Origin: Acidobacteriota bacterium
Lineage (GTDB): Bacteria > Acidobacteriota > Vicinamibacteria > Vicinamibacterales > CAVVIG01
Assembly: GCA_016195265.1 (NCBI GenBank)
Contig: JACPZW010000086.1
Span: 1-64,000 of the forward strand
Length of the DNA stretch: 64,000 nucleotides
Direction of reading: 5' to 3'
Both the position numbers and the translations under genes were made by a program. Positions 21,101 to 29,250 of this stretch are shown piece by piece. The notes below the pieces were generated by a model that made no database searches, had not been told where the DNA came from, and worked only from the letters and a program-made list of their open reading frames with translations. Numbering within the stretch: the first letter of the stretch is position 1; each line of letters starts with the position of its first letter.

Positions 21101-22882
21101 CAGGACTCGAAGACCGCCACGCTCAGGAACATGCTGATGGTGCGCCGCAACTACGACGCGCTGGTCTCCGGCGACGGCGCGTGCGCCGGCTGCGGGGAGA
21201 AGAGCGTCCTGCGCGCGATCGCGTCGGTCACCGAGGCCTACATGCGTCCGCTGTACCACGCGAAGGCGGATCGCCTCCGCGCGGCGGCCGACGCGCTCGA
21301 TCGCTCCGGCGTCCAGAAGCTCACCGCGATCCACGACAGGGCTCCACAGGAGCACGAGCTGTTCCGCCAGGCCGTGAGCCACCTCATCCTGGGTCTGGGC
21401 GGCGAGGACGACACGGACACGCGGGCGCGCCTGGCTCGGGCCCCCTCGATGTCGGACGCGCAGATCGTCGGGGCGATCGGTGCGGTGCTGCGGCAGGAGG
21501 CCTTCAACCACAAGAACCTCCAGGCCGTCGACGGCCGGCTCGCCAACGGCATGTCGGTGATGGCGATGGCGGCGCACACGGGATGCAACACCGTGTACGG
21601 ATCGACGCCGCCGAACAACCCGCATCCGTACCCGTGGATGAACTCGCTCTTTCAGGACGGCGTCACCGTCGGGTGGCTCATGGGCGAGAGCTTTATCGTC
21701 GATCACGCCAGGCGGTCCGTGGTCCCCGAGCGCCTCGCGCGAGCGCTGCTGGATCGCGCGGGGACGGTCATCACGCCGCGCGAGTACTACGAGCTCACGC
21801 ACTTCACCGACGCGCTGATGACCGACCAGGAGATCCTGGAGCTGCCGAAGATCTGGGTCGTCGGCGGCGACGGCGGCATGGGCGACATCGGGTACCAGAA
21901 CACCTCGAAGGTCGTCCTGCAGAACCGGCCGAACGTCAAGGCGCTCATGCTCGACACGCAGGTCTATTCGAACACGGGCGGCCAGAACTCCGACTCGACG
22001 CCGATGCTCGGCGGGAACGACATGAACGTGTTCGGGGCGGCTACGCAGGGCAAGAGCGTCGAGAAGAAAACCGTGGCCGAGACGTTTCTGGCGGGACACG
22101 GGTCGCCGTTCGTCGCCCAGGTCTCGATCGCGAACGCCCCGAAGCTGTTCCGGGCCATTCTCGACGGCCTCGAGTACCGGGGCACGGCCTTCCTGCAGTG
22201 CTTTACGACCTGTCAGCCCGAGCACGGCGTGGGTGACGACATGGCGCTCATCGAGGCCCAGCGCGTGCGCGACTCGCGCGGCGCGCCGGAGTTCGTGTTC
22301 GACCCGCGGCTCGGCGAGGCCTACGCGGACGCGCTCGACCTCAAGGGGAATCCATCGATCGACATGGACTGGTACGAGACCAGGTTCAAGAGCGTCAACG
22401 AGCCCTATCGCTACACGGTGGCGCATTGGTGCGCCAGCGAGGCGCGGTTCCGCAACCACCTGAAGAAGATCAAGGCCGAGGACGCCGCGAAGCTCATTCC
22501 GCTCGAGAACATGCTGGTCCGCCTCACGCAGCAGGACGTCGTGTACCGGCGGTACCTGGACGCGGCGCACCGCGCGTTCGTGCCGGACTTCGGCGTGTTC
22601 ATCAAGATCCAGGGGACGAACGGGTCCGTCGAGTATCGCGCGATTTCCCGACAGCTCGTGCTGTTCTGCGTCGAGCGCCGGAAGGCGTGGCGTCTGCTGC
22701 AGAGCAAGGCCGGTATCGAGAACCGGGAGTATCAGGCGCAGCGCGCGCTGCTCGCCGAAGTCGACGCCGGCCGGATCTCGAGGGAAGACTTTCTCGCGCA
22801 CGCCGAGTTGATGCTGAAGGAACGCCTCCGAACGACGTCGAAGGCGCATGCCGCGCCCGTCGCGCGGGCGGCCGCGTCGTAG
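18158..22882 (+). CDS. Extra-long single-chain 2-oxoacid (pyruvate-like):ferredoxin oxidoreductase, 1574 aa
   Basis: GTG 18158 follows a GGCAGGGAG site. PFOR-type domains are fused in the order alpha (TPP-pyrimidine, 'GIFYPITPSTEGGE' ~35), domain II (~295), gamma ('AVRFHSIGGWGAITTGKN' ~468), ferredoxin-like, then beta. Visible Fe-S motifs are CTQCMECIAVCPD (~794) and CKGCAACVTACGE (~926). The beta part carries 'CAGCGEKS' (~1009) and the TPP/Mg loop 'GDGGMGDIGYQN' (~1237). An extra 'GGCAGCR' lies at ~719. At 1574 aa it is ~350 aa longer than classical NifJ/PFOR (~1200 aa), with insertions after the first ferredoxin motif and between CAGCGEK and the TPP loop. It would oxidise a 2-oxoacid to acyl-CoA and reduce ferredoxin. 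Its divergent position next to the benzoyl-CoA operon suggests it powers the reductase. Substrate not determinable by eye. Confidence 0.85.
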   Translation: MSTPERPRYPGIRVTANGNQLVSYHTETRIADAGIFYPITPSTEGGELYQQAFAEGRLNAFGRNTLAVEAEGEHAAQGGAIAFSVCGRRVVNFTSGQGVVYGLEQYYHAPGKCSTMVLEVVARALTKHALNVHCGHDDIYGALDTGWIMVFGKDAQQTADQALILRRVTELSLTPGMNIQDGFLTSHLERTFYKHESDLIREFLGAPDDIIECPTESQRILFGPTRRRVPRMIDLTNPVLLGPVQNQEHYMNGVVARRNNFTAPILQFLEASYAEFGRLTGRHYGLITRYRTADADTVFVSLGSAAENIEAAVDYLRERRGAPVGSIHLNVIRPFPEAAVITALAGKTNVIILERTDEPMAGDNPMGRDIRTALNKALATAGRPAVEGLPAIAPEQMPRLLSGVYGLGSRDFRPEHVLGAYEFATHSRARKDGKRAADGTSFFVLGVDHPYAVVSEEQPSLLPEGAIAVRFHSIGGWGAITTGKNLGAIIGDLNDLLYARDKIVDDHGNPKEIIHVSANPKYGSEKKGAPTAYFMVAAPERIRVNCDLRHVDVVLCCDPKAFTHTNPLDGMAAGGCLVWESDEEADQAWERLPLRARRQIIEKKIRVFTLPGFDIARRATDRADLQLRMQGNAFLGAFFAVSPLLDEFGITGEQFREVVRSQYVKKFGRLGDAVVQSNMEVMTQGLERVREIRIGELHAPDRSTLRGEALLPIAAGADAGGCAGCRSVAVPVEQAARTPATRIATFDAEFRAGLGYHQPASTLSSVGVMAAASGDTASKYVARRETPLYIPENCTQCMECIAVCPDTALPNCSQDLETILRTAVSHYVSEAGQRDKMMRSLPEIERRTRERMREAVAKNTATPLPEILRHVTGEVDGFSPEATRQFLSVIDKIPMAYQKTNAIFATPEKRAPGGGGVFSIFVSDLCKGCAACVTACGEHQALKMVQETEKVNAEHETGTAFLNLLPDTAQKYLGLYNDARPQDSKTATLRNMLMVRRNYDALVSGDGACAGCGEKSVLRAIASVTEAYMRPLYHAKADRLRAAADALDRSGVQKLTAIHDRAPQEHELFRQAVSHLILGLGGEDDTDTRARLARAPSMSDAQIVGAIGAVLRQEAFNHKNLQAVDGRLANGMSVMAMAAHTGCNTVYGSTPPNNPHPYPWMNSLFQDGVTVGWLMGESFIVDHARRSVVPERLARALLDRAGTVITPREYYELTHFTDALMTDQEILELPKIWVVGGDGGMGDIGYQNTSKVVLQNRPNVKALMLDTQVYSNTGGQNSDSTPMLGGNDMNVFGAATQGKSVEKKTVAETFLAGHGSPFVAQVSIANAPKLFRAILDGLEYRGTAFLQCFTTCQPEHGVGDDMALIEAQRVRDSRGAPEFVFDPRLGEAYADALDLKGNPSIDMDWYETRFKSVNEPYRYTVAHWCASEARFRNHLKKIKAEDAAKLIPLENMLVRLTQQDVVYRRYLDAAHRAFVPDFGVFIKIQGTNGSVEYRAISRQLVLFCVERRKAWRLLQSKAGIENREYQAQRALLAEVDAGRISREDFLAHAELMLKERLRTTSKAHAAPVARAAAS

Positions 22883-22902
22883 ACGACGTCAAGGAGCGAC
22901 AC

Positions 22903-23325
22903 ATGAAGCGCAGCGCGAGTGCCGTCTGGAAGGGCGGTCTTCAGGACGGCAAGGGAACGGTCTCGACCGACAGCGGCGTGCTCGCGGGAACGCCGTACAA
23001 CTTCAAGATGCGGTTCGAGAACGAGAAAGGCACGAACCCCGAGGAGCTTGTCGCGGCGGCGCACACCGCGTGCTTTTCGATGGCGCTGTCGCTCTTCCTG
23101 GGTCAGGCGGGCATGACGGCGGACAGCATCGAGACGCGGGCGACGGTCAGCCTGGATCAAGTCGACGGCGGATTCGCGGTCACCGCGTCACACCTGCAGA
23201 CGCTGGTCAGGATTCCGAATGCCGACAAGGCGGCCTTCGACAAGGCGGTCGAGACGGCCAAGACCGGCTGCCCGATCTCGAAGCTGCTGAACGCAACGAT
23301 CACGCTGGACGCGACGCTGATCTGA
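22903..23325 (+). CDS. osmC: OsmC-family peroxiredoxin
   Basis: 140 aa from ATG 22903 (MKRSASAVWKGGLQDGKG), with AAGGAG just upstream; the ORF start at 22426 is a shadow inside the oxidoreductase gene. Both catalytic cysteines of the family are present, in 'AHTACFSMALS' and 'TGCPISKLLN', with the conserved 'NPEELVAAAH' preceding the first. OsmC reduces organic hydroperoxides. It follows the oxygen-sensitive 2-oxoacid oxidoreductase by 20 nt, so it is probably cotranscribed and may protect it. Confidence 0.92.
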   Translation: MKRSASAVWKGGLQDGKGTVSTDSGVLAGTPYNFKMRFENEKGTNPEELVAAAHTACFSMALSLFLGQAGMTADSIETRATVSLDQVDGGFAVTASHLQTLVRIPNADKAAFDKAVETAKTGCPISKLLNATITLDATLI

Positions 23326-23334
23326 CGGGGGGGA

Positions 23335-23448
23335 ATTTCAGATTGCAGAATTCAGATTTCAGATTGGATTTCAGATTGGATTTCAGGATTGATTGAAGAA
23401 CCGGATCCCCAATCTTCAATCAATCTGAACTCTGAAATCTGAAATTCT
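23335..23448. repeat. Inverted CAGATT/AATCTG simple repeat between convergent genes
   Basis: The left arm is made of (T)TTCAGATT(G) units; the right arm has the complementary AATCTGAA units and ends in GAAATTCTTC. The arms can form a long A/T-rich hairpin between osmC (+) and the DUF4175 gene (-). It may act as a bidirectional terminator. Same repeat family as 17706, 37496 and 11284. Confidence 0.75.
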
Positions 23449-26400
23449 TCATCGCTGCGGTTTTTTCGCCAGCGAGCGGTAGTACTCCTCGATCGCCTGC
23501 CGGAAGCCTTCCGGCACCTGATCGGATCCGGACAGCGACAGCGACTCGTTGCTCTGCTCGACGCTGCGCCGCAGGTTGAACTCGAACTTCTTCATCTTCT
23601 CGAGCGCCTGCGCCTGGAGCTGCTCGAGCCCGCGCGGATCCGCGTACACCTTGTCGTTGTCGAACCGTTGCAGATCACGGATCACGTCGTCGAGCGGCCG
23701 CGGGTCGACGCCGGTCGCCTGCAGCTGCTGCCGCAGCGCCTGCGCGTCGTTCAGCCACTCGCGGTACTGGCCGCGCCACTGCCGGATGTCGTCCGGATTC
23801 CAGACGCCGCCGTTCCAGTAGCCGCCGCCCCAATTGCGCGCGTCGCCGCCGTACGCGCCGCCGCGCGGGCCCTGATTGACGTCGCCGCGATTGCCGCCGC
23901 CGCCGCTCTGCTGGCCGCCCTGCGCCTGCTGGCCCTGCGCACCCTGCTGACCCTGCGATCCCTGCTGGCCTTGTTGACCCTGTTGACCCTGTTGACCCTG
24001 TTGACCCTGGTGACCCTGCTGGTTCTGTGAATTCTGCTGACCCTGGTGACCCTGCTGATTCGACCGATCGCGCATGCGCTGATCCATCGACTCCATGCCG
24101 CGCACGAGGTCGCGCGCCTTATCAGCCGCGCGCGCCTGGGCGTCCTGCTTCGCGGACTTGCCCATGGCCGACGCGGCTTCGCCGATCTTCTTTTCCAACG
24201 CGGACAGGTTGGCGCCGATGTCTTCTTCCATCGCGCGCGCGTACTGCGACGGCGAGCCCTGCAGCGCGCCCTTCGAGTACCGGATCTTCTCGCGCACGCG
24301 CTTGTCGCGGATGCTGCCGGCGGCATCGTCGAGCTTGCGCGCGGCTTCGCGTTCGCTCGGACGGATCTGGTTCGCCAGCTTCTCGAGCTGGTTCTGCAGA
24401 TCCGCGACCTTTTGATCCATCTGATCCTTGCGCTGGCCGAGCGCCTGCGCCTTGGCGTCGCGCCCGGCGCCGGCTGACTCGAGCGCGTTCACGTCGCTGG
24501 CGACTTCCTTCTGCTCGTTGGCGAGCTCCTGCGCCTGGCGCTGCGCGTTCTGCAGGTCGCGCTCGCCGCGCCCGCCCTGATTGCGCTGCAGCTTGTCCTG
24601 CGCTTCCTTCAGCCGGTTCAGCGCTTCGGTCGCCTGCGCGCCGCCGTCTTTGGCGCCGCTCGCGGCCGCGCGCCGCATCGCGTCCGCCGCGTCCTGCATC
24701 CGCTTCGCGGCGTCCTGCAGATCCTGCCGCTGCTGCGGCTGATCGCGTGAGAGCTGTTGCAGCTGCCGCGCGGCTTTCTCGAGCTCGTCCGCGAGCGCGC
24801 GCTGGCTGGCGCTGCCGCCGCCCTGCGACTGCTGGCCGGCCTGCGCCATCCGGCGCTGCCGCTCGATTTCCTGCTGCTGCCGCCGCGCGAGCTCCTTCAG
24901 CTTGTCCGCGAGATCGTCGATCTGCCGGTCGTTCTGCTGCTGCTCGGCGCGCTGCTGCATCTCGTACTGATTCGCGAGCTTGTCGAGCTCCAGCTCGAAC
25001 AAATCCGCGAGATCCTCGGCGAGCTGATTCTGCTGGCCGCCGCCGCCCCCCCCGCCGCCGTTCTGCATCTGGACCTGCAGCTCATACTGCTGCTCGGCTT
25101 CCTGCAGAATCTTGAGCGCCTTCTGCTCTGGCGAGAGTGCGTCCTCGGCTTTCAGCCCGCGCAGATCCGTCTCGGCGGACTTCATCTCCTCGACGGCCTT
25201 CGGCAGGATCTCGGCGATCTTGTTGTAGGACGGATCGACGGACCCGAGCCGCGACTTCAGCTTGCCGACGAGCTCTTCCACCTGCTCGCGCAGCTTCGCC
25301 TGCGCGAGATTCAGGAAGACGACGTTCTCGCGGTACTTGTCGGGCTTGGTCTTCGCCTTGTCGCGCACCTGATTGAACGTCGCCGCGACGATCTCGCGCT
25401 GCTGCTGCGACAGCTGGCCAACCTGCTGGCCCTGTCCGCCGCCGCCCCCGCCGCCGCCCGCCTGCGACTGCGACGGCTTGTAGTCCTTCTTGAACGGGCG
25501 AATCTGCACGAAGTAGATGTCGCTCGTCGCGACCTTGGGGCCCTGAACGATGTCGGTGTCGGTCGCCTTCGCGTAGTAGGAGACGAAGTCGCCCGGCTTC
25601 AGCCCGAGTTCTTCCAGGTAAATCGTATGGCCGGCGCTCACCTCGGTCAGCGGCTTCGGCCCGCTGAAGAGATTCACGGACTTCGGCGGGCCGCCGTTCA
25701 CCGAGTAGAAGAGCTGCAGCTGCTTGATGCCGTAGTCGTCGTCGGCGCGCGCTTCGAGGAACAGATCTTCGACCGGCGTCGCCTGCGAATCGCGGCCCGG
25801 CTTGGTGAAGTGCACCGCCGGCACCTGATCGTCGATGACGTCGATCGTGTACTGCTGCGACGCGTCCACCTTCTCGCCGTGCGGGCCGGTCAGCTCGATG
25901 CGGTAGAAGCCCTGACCCTTGATCTTGAAGCTGCCCGTCAGCGTGCCGTCGGCCTGCTTCGTCAGCGGCTCCGCGCCGCCGTCGTTCAGCAGAATCCGCC
26001 CGTTCGGCGTCGCCATCGTCGCGGTGATGTGCAGCAGCACGTCGGTGCCGCGGATCGCCGCGACGTCGCCGCCGCCGTCCTGCTTGCGCGGCGGCAGATT
26101 CGTATAGGCGGGGAAGCGGTACTCGAGATCCATCTGCGCCACCGTCGGCAGATCGACCACGTCCAGCTTGAACGACGGCGAGTGGACGCCGTTGGACTCG
26201 ACGAAGTACTCGGTCGGCTTCTCGAGGTGGAACAGCATGCCCTCGAACGTGCCGGGCTGCGCGCCCGCGATCAGCGACACGCGCTCGTACGGCACGGCGG
26301 CCGACGTGCGCATCATCACCGTCACGTCTTTCGAGGTGAAGCCGACGAGCTTGACGCGAACCGCCTGATCCGCGCCGCGCGGGACTTTGGTGTTGCCCGG

Positions 26401-26997
26401 ATGGACTTCAATCTTGTACGGGCTCGAGGCTTCGATGCTGCGTGAGATCACGAGCAGCGCCGAGATGCCGTGGCGCAGGAACGCCGGACCGAGCGCGAGC
26501 ACGAGCGCGAACACGGCGGCGACGCCCGCGAGCGTGAACGCGTGACGCTTGAACGCCGCGCGGTCCACATGATGGCCGTGCTCGTACGCGCGGGCCTGTT
26601 CGACCGCCTGCTCGACGAGTTTTTCGACCAGGTGCGGCGAGTGTGAATCCGACGGCGTGCCGTGCAGGCCGCTCGCCTCGACCGCGCTGATGAGCGCGGC
26701 TTCGAGCGTCGGGTCGCCTTCTTCGAGATACATCGCGACCTGGCCGTCCGACACGCGCCGGCGCAGCGGAACCACCAGACCGACGTAGACGAGCGCGAGG
26801 AAGACGAGGAGCGCGATCACCCGGAACGCGATGATGGAAACCGGGCTGAAGCGGAAGGACTCGAGGCCCTGCGCCGAGAGCAAGAGCGCCGCGATCGTGC
26901 CGGCGACGACGATGACCGCGCCCCGCAAGGCGAGCCGCTGCCGCCAGCGATTGCGCACGCCGCGTATGACGTCTACGAGCTCAGCGCGATGGTCCAT
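23449..26997 (-). CDS. DUF4175-type membrane protein with long coiled-coil and Gln/Gly-rich tail
   Basis: The ORF runs to 27930, but the protein starts at ATG 26997 (MDHRAELVDVIRGVRNRWRQRL), giving 1182 aa. The N-terminus has two hydrophobic helices (~22-45, ~55-75) and a third near ~165, followed by Ig-like beta-rich segments ('LEYRFPAYTNLPPR', 'DDYGIKQLQLFYSVNGG'). The second half is a very long charged coiled coil rich in Gln/Ala/Arg, a GQQ-repeat tract encoded by a CCCTGTTGA microsatellite, and a conserved-looking end ('WRGQYREWLNDAQALRQQL'). This matches DUF4175 proteins. It is the last gene of the BatA/MoxR operon. Role unknown; a cell-envelope structural function is usual speculation. 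Confidence 0.8.
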   Translation of the reverse strand: MDHRAELVDVIRGVRNRWRQRLALRGAVIVVAGTIAALLLSAQGLESFRFSPVSIIAFRVIALLVFLALVYVGLVVPLRRRVSDGQVAMYLEEGDPTLEAALISAVEASGLHGTPSDSHSPHLVEKLVEQAVEQARAYEHGHHVDRAAFKRHAFTLAGVAAVFALVLALGPAFLRHGISALLVISRSIEASSPYKIEVHPGNTKVPRGADQAVRVKLVGFTSKDVTVMMRTSAAVPYERVSLIAGAQPGTFEGMLFHLEKPTEYFVESNGVHSPSFKLDVVDLPTVAQMDLEYRFPAYTNLPPRKQDGGGDVAAIRGTDVLLHITATMATPNGRILLNDGGAEPLTKQADGTLTGSFKIKGQGFYRIELTGPHGEKVDASQQYTIDVIDDQVPAVHFTKPGRDSQATPVEDLFLEARADDDYGIKQLQLFYSVNGGPPKSVNLFSGPKPLTEVSAGHTIYLEELGLKPGDFVSYYAKATDTDIVQGPKVATSDIYFVQIRPFKKDYKPSQSQAGGGGGGGGQGQQVGQLSQQQREIVAATFNQVRDKAKTKPDKYRENVVFLNLAQAKLREQVEELVGKLKSRLGSVDPSYNKIAEILPKAVEEMKSAETDLRGLKAEDALSPEQKALKILQEAEQQYELQVQMQNGGGGGGGGQQNQLAEDLADLFELELDKLANQYEMQQRAEQQQNDRQIDDLADKLKELARRQQQEIERQRRMAQAGQQSQGGGSASQRALADELEKAARQLQQLSRDQPQQRQDLQDAAKRMQDAADAMRRAAASGAKDGGAQATEALNRLKEAQDKLQRNQGGRGERDLQNAQRQAQELANEQKEVASDVNALESAGAGRDAKAQALGQRKDQMDQKVADLQNQLEKLANQIRPSEREAARKLDDAAGSIRDKRVREKIRYSKGALQGSPSQYARAMEEDIGANLSALEKKIGEAASAMGKSAKQDAQARAADKARDLVRGMESMDQRMRDRSNQQGHQGQQNSQNQQGHQGQQGQQGQQGQQGQQGSQGQQGAQGQQAQGGQQSGGGGNRGDVNQGPRGGAYGGDARNWGGGYWNGGVWNPDDIRQWRGQYREWLNDAQALRQQLQATGVDPRPLDDVIRDLQRFDNDKVYADPRGLEQLQAQALEKMKKFEFNLRRSVEQSNESLSLSGSDQVPEGFRQAIEEYYRSLAKKPQR

Positions 26998-27033
26998 GTC
27001 GCCGGTCTCCCTTTGGACGAAAGAGTAGCATCT

Positions 27034-27098
27034 GGCGGGTCCAAAAGGACCCGCCCTACGAAGAAAAAAGGATGGCGGGTCCCAAAGGACCCGCCCTA
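27034..27098. repeat. Two GGCGGGTCC-AAAA-GGACCCGCC palindromic elements
   Basis: Two 22-bp palindromes (27034-27055, 27074-27095), each followed by CTAC, fill the gap between the BatA and DUF4175 genes. The CTA of the second copy (27096-27098) is the TAG stop of the BatA gene on the minus strand. Related elements are at 30162, 41509 and 53647. Confidence 0.85.
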
Positions 27099-29168
27099 CA
27101 AGAACTTCTCTTTGCGGGACAGGTGATTCGAAATTACGGTCTCGACGGCGAGGAGTAACAGGCCTCCAAGCAGCAGATACCACCACAGGCTCTGCCGGCG
27201 TTCGGCTTCCTCGCGGGTCATCTCCTGCGCCGCGACGGGTTCGGAAACGGCCGGTGTCGCGTGTCCGGTCACCGCGGCCACCAGTTCGCCCGGATCGAGC
27301 GGCGCGAGGTCCGACTCCGGCGGGTCGAGGTTGACGGCGATCGACTCCGGACGCCCGGTCGTCGCGCCAGCGGGACGAATCTCGTAGACGCCGTGCTCGT
27401 TCAGCTCCAGCAGGCCTTCCGCGCCCGACTCGCTCGTGCCTTTCTGGGTGGACCGCTGGCCCGACGGCGTGACCACGATCCGATCCGCCTTCGTCCTGGC
27501 GCGGGCGGCGAGGTCGAGCACCTGGCCGACGGTCATCCACGACGTCGGCGTCTCGTAGTTGGCGAGGTAGCGCGCGAACTGCTGCACGAGCGGCAGGTAG
27601 ACGGGCTTGACCGCGATGTCGGTCCACGAGTCGTCGAGCGTCGTCGTCCAGACGATCACACGGCCCGCGCCGATCTTGCGCTCCACAGCCGCGGCCGCGC
27701 CGTCGTCGAACCGCGCGAGCACGCGATCGCCGGGTCCCGGCTGCAGTCCGCGGTACTTGAAGACGTGCGCGGCGGAGAAGTCGCCGCTGCGCGGCGCTTT
27801 GAAGACTTCGAAGACCTGGTGGCTGTAATCGAGGAAGCCGAGCGATCCGCCGCGGCCCGACGTGCGATCGACCGCGGGGCCGAGCTTGCCGGGGAAGAGA
27901 TCCGCCTCGGACGTTGTCCCCTGGGGCCACGACGTGCGATCGCCGCTGACGATCAGCAGCCCGCCCCCGCGCTCGACGTACTTCTTCAGGACGCCGCTCG
28001 CGCCGGCCGGCGGGAACATCGTGTCGTTGAGGATGACGACCGCGCGCTTGTCGAATGACGCGGGCGTCGCGCGCGACGCGGTCGTCACGTCGATCTGAAA
28101 GATCGGATTGGTGCCGATCGACAGCGCCTTCGTCAAGTAGAGGCTGGCATCGCGGTCGCCTTCAGCGCCGTTGACGACTTCGAGCGACACCGGAACGGCC
28201 GGCGACAGCACGAAGTGGAACACGTTGTCGGCCGGGAGCGGGTCCGTGCCGGCGCGCACCGAGCCGCGGACGTTGGGGCCGACCAGCGTGAACTGCGCGA
28301 ACGTCACCGATCCAGCGGCGTGCGGCTGCACGGCGGCTTTGACGGTCTCGATCTCGTGGCCGTCAACGGTCAGCGTGACCGGGATGTCCTTGAGCGGCGC
28401 GTCGCCCTTGTTGCTCAGGCCGGCGGTGACGGTGATGCGCTCCTGGCCGGAGAAGTTGGCGCGCGCGAACGAGACGGACGGCACCGCGAGGTTCGCCGTG
28501 TCCGGCTGTGCCACCGACACGGTCTTGACCGTGACGCCGTCGGGGAAGCGGACCTCTTCGGACCCGCTCCATCCGGTCTTCTGGAAGTCACTGACGAGGA
28601 CGACCTCGCGCCGCTTGAGCGCGGACCGGCTCAGGATGCTGTCGGCGAGCTTCAGCGCCGGACCGTAGCGCGTCGCGCCGGACGTGACCTTCGCCGCATT
28701 GACGGCGCCGGCGAGGCGCAGGCGGTCGGACGTCGCGCGCATGTTCTCTTCGGCGTTCTTGGCGAACAGGACGAGCGTCGCCTTGTCGTCGGCGCCGAGA
28801 CCGTCCACGGCCGCCCGCGCGGCGTTCTGCGCGCGGGTCCAGTGGTCGCCGTAGCCCATGCTGGCGGACTGATCGAGAAGGATGACCACTTCACGCGCGC
28901 CGCCGCTGACGACGGCGGCGATCGCGTTCTGGCGCATGAACGGCCGCGCGAACGCCGCGACGATGAGCGCAATCGCGGCCGCCCGCAGCAACAGGAGGAA
29001 CCAGTGGCGGATCCGCCGCCGCCGCACGGACTGATAAGGAATCCGCCGCACGAACATCAGCGATGGGAACTGCACGACGTGCTTCTTCTCGCGCTGGATC
29101 AGATGGATCAGTACTGGAATGGCGAGTGATCCAAGAGCTACGAAGAAGAGCGGCGTGAGAAACGACAT
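27096..29168 (-). CDS. BatA-type membrane protein with von Willebrand factor A domain
   Basis: 690 aa. It starts with the typical BatA leader 'MSFLTPLFFVALGSLAIPVLIHLIQREKK' (TM1) and a second helix at ~58-75. A VWA domain with a MIDAS 'DQSASMGYG' is at ~100-250. A long periplasm-facing beta-rich and GATase-like region follows ('ERGGGLLIVSGDR'), and a C-terminal TM ('LWWYLLLGGLLLLAVETVI') closes it. Such proteins occur with MoxR ATPases and DUF58 proteins in envelope and stress-related operons. The stop codon is provided by a palindromic repeat. Confidence 0.88.
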   Translation of the reverse strand: MSFLTPLFFVALGSLAIPVLIHLIQREKKHVVQFPSLMFVRRIPYQSVRRRRIRHWFLLLLRAAAIALIVAAFARPFMRQNAIAAVVSGGAREVVILLDQSASMGYGDHWTRAQNAARAAVDGLGADDKATLVLFAKNAEENMRATSDRLRLAGAVNAAKVTSGATRYGPALKLADSILSRSALKRREVVLVSDFQKTGWSGSEEVRFPDGVTVKTVSVAQPDTANLAVPSVSFARANFSGQERITVTAGLSNKGDAPLKDIPVTLTVDGHEIETVKAAVQPHAAGSVTFAQFTLVGPNVRGSVRAGTDPLPADNVFHFVLSPAVPVSLEVVNGAEGDRDASLYLTKALSIGTNPIFQIDVTTASRATPASFDKRAVVILNDTMFPPAGASGVLKKYVERGGGLLIVSGDRTSWPQGTTSEADLFPGKLGPAVDRTSGRGGSLGFLDYSHQVFEVFKAPRSGDFSAAHVFKYRGLQPGPGDRVLARFDDGAAAAVERKIGAGRVIVWTTTLDDSWTDIAVKPVYLPLVQQFARYLANYETPTSWMTVGQVLDLAARARTKADRIVVTPSGQRSTQKGTSESGAEGLLELNEHGVYEIRPAGATTGRPESIAVNLDPPESDLAPLDPGELVAAVTGHATPAVSEPVAAQEMTREEAERRQSLWWYLLLGGLLLLAVETVISNHLSRKEKFL

Positions 29169-29171
29169 CGG

Positions 29172-29250
29172 GGTTCAGGGTTCTGAGTTCTAAGTTCTAA
29201 GTTCTGAGTTCACCAGCCACCAGTCACCAGCCACCAGCCACCAGTCACCT
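29172..29250. repeat. Composite simple repeat (TTCTAAG/GGTTCAG and CCAGCCACCAGT units)
   Basis: The right side next to the BatA start has GGGTTCAGGGTTCTGAGTTCTAAG units, as at 43686. The left side has CCAGCCACCAGTCA units, the same as inside the acyl-CoA dehydrogenase gene at 48238. The GGTGACTGG unit supplies the TGA stop of the DUF58 gene at 29245-29247. Confidence 0.8.

Noticed and set aside
18071-22849. Two long minus-strand ORFs (726 and 861 aa) opposite the large oxidoreductase
   Set aside because: They mirror the codon structure of the plus-strand gene and are His/Arg/Asp/Val-rich without domains; typical antisense shadows in high-GC DNA.
23935-24060. Regular CCCTGTTGACCCTG tract, CRISPR-like at first sight
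   Set aside because: It is a 9-bp microsatellite within coding sequence giving a GQQ repeat in the DUF4175 protein; there are no spacers.
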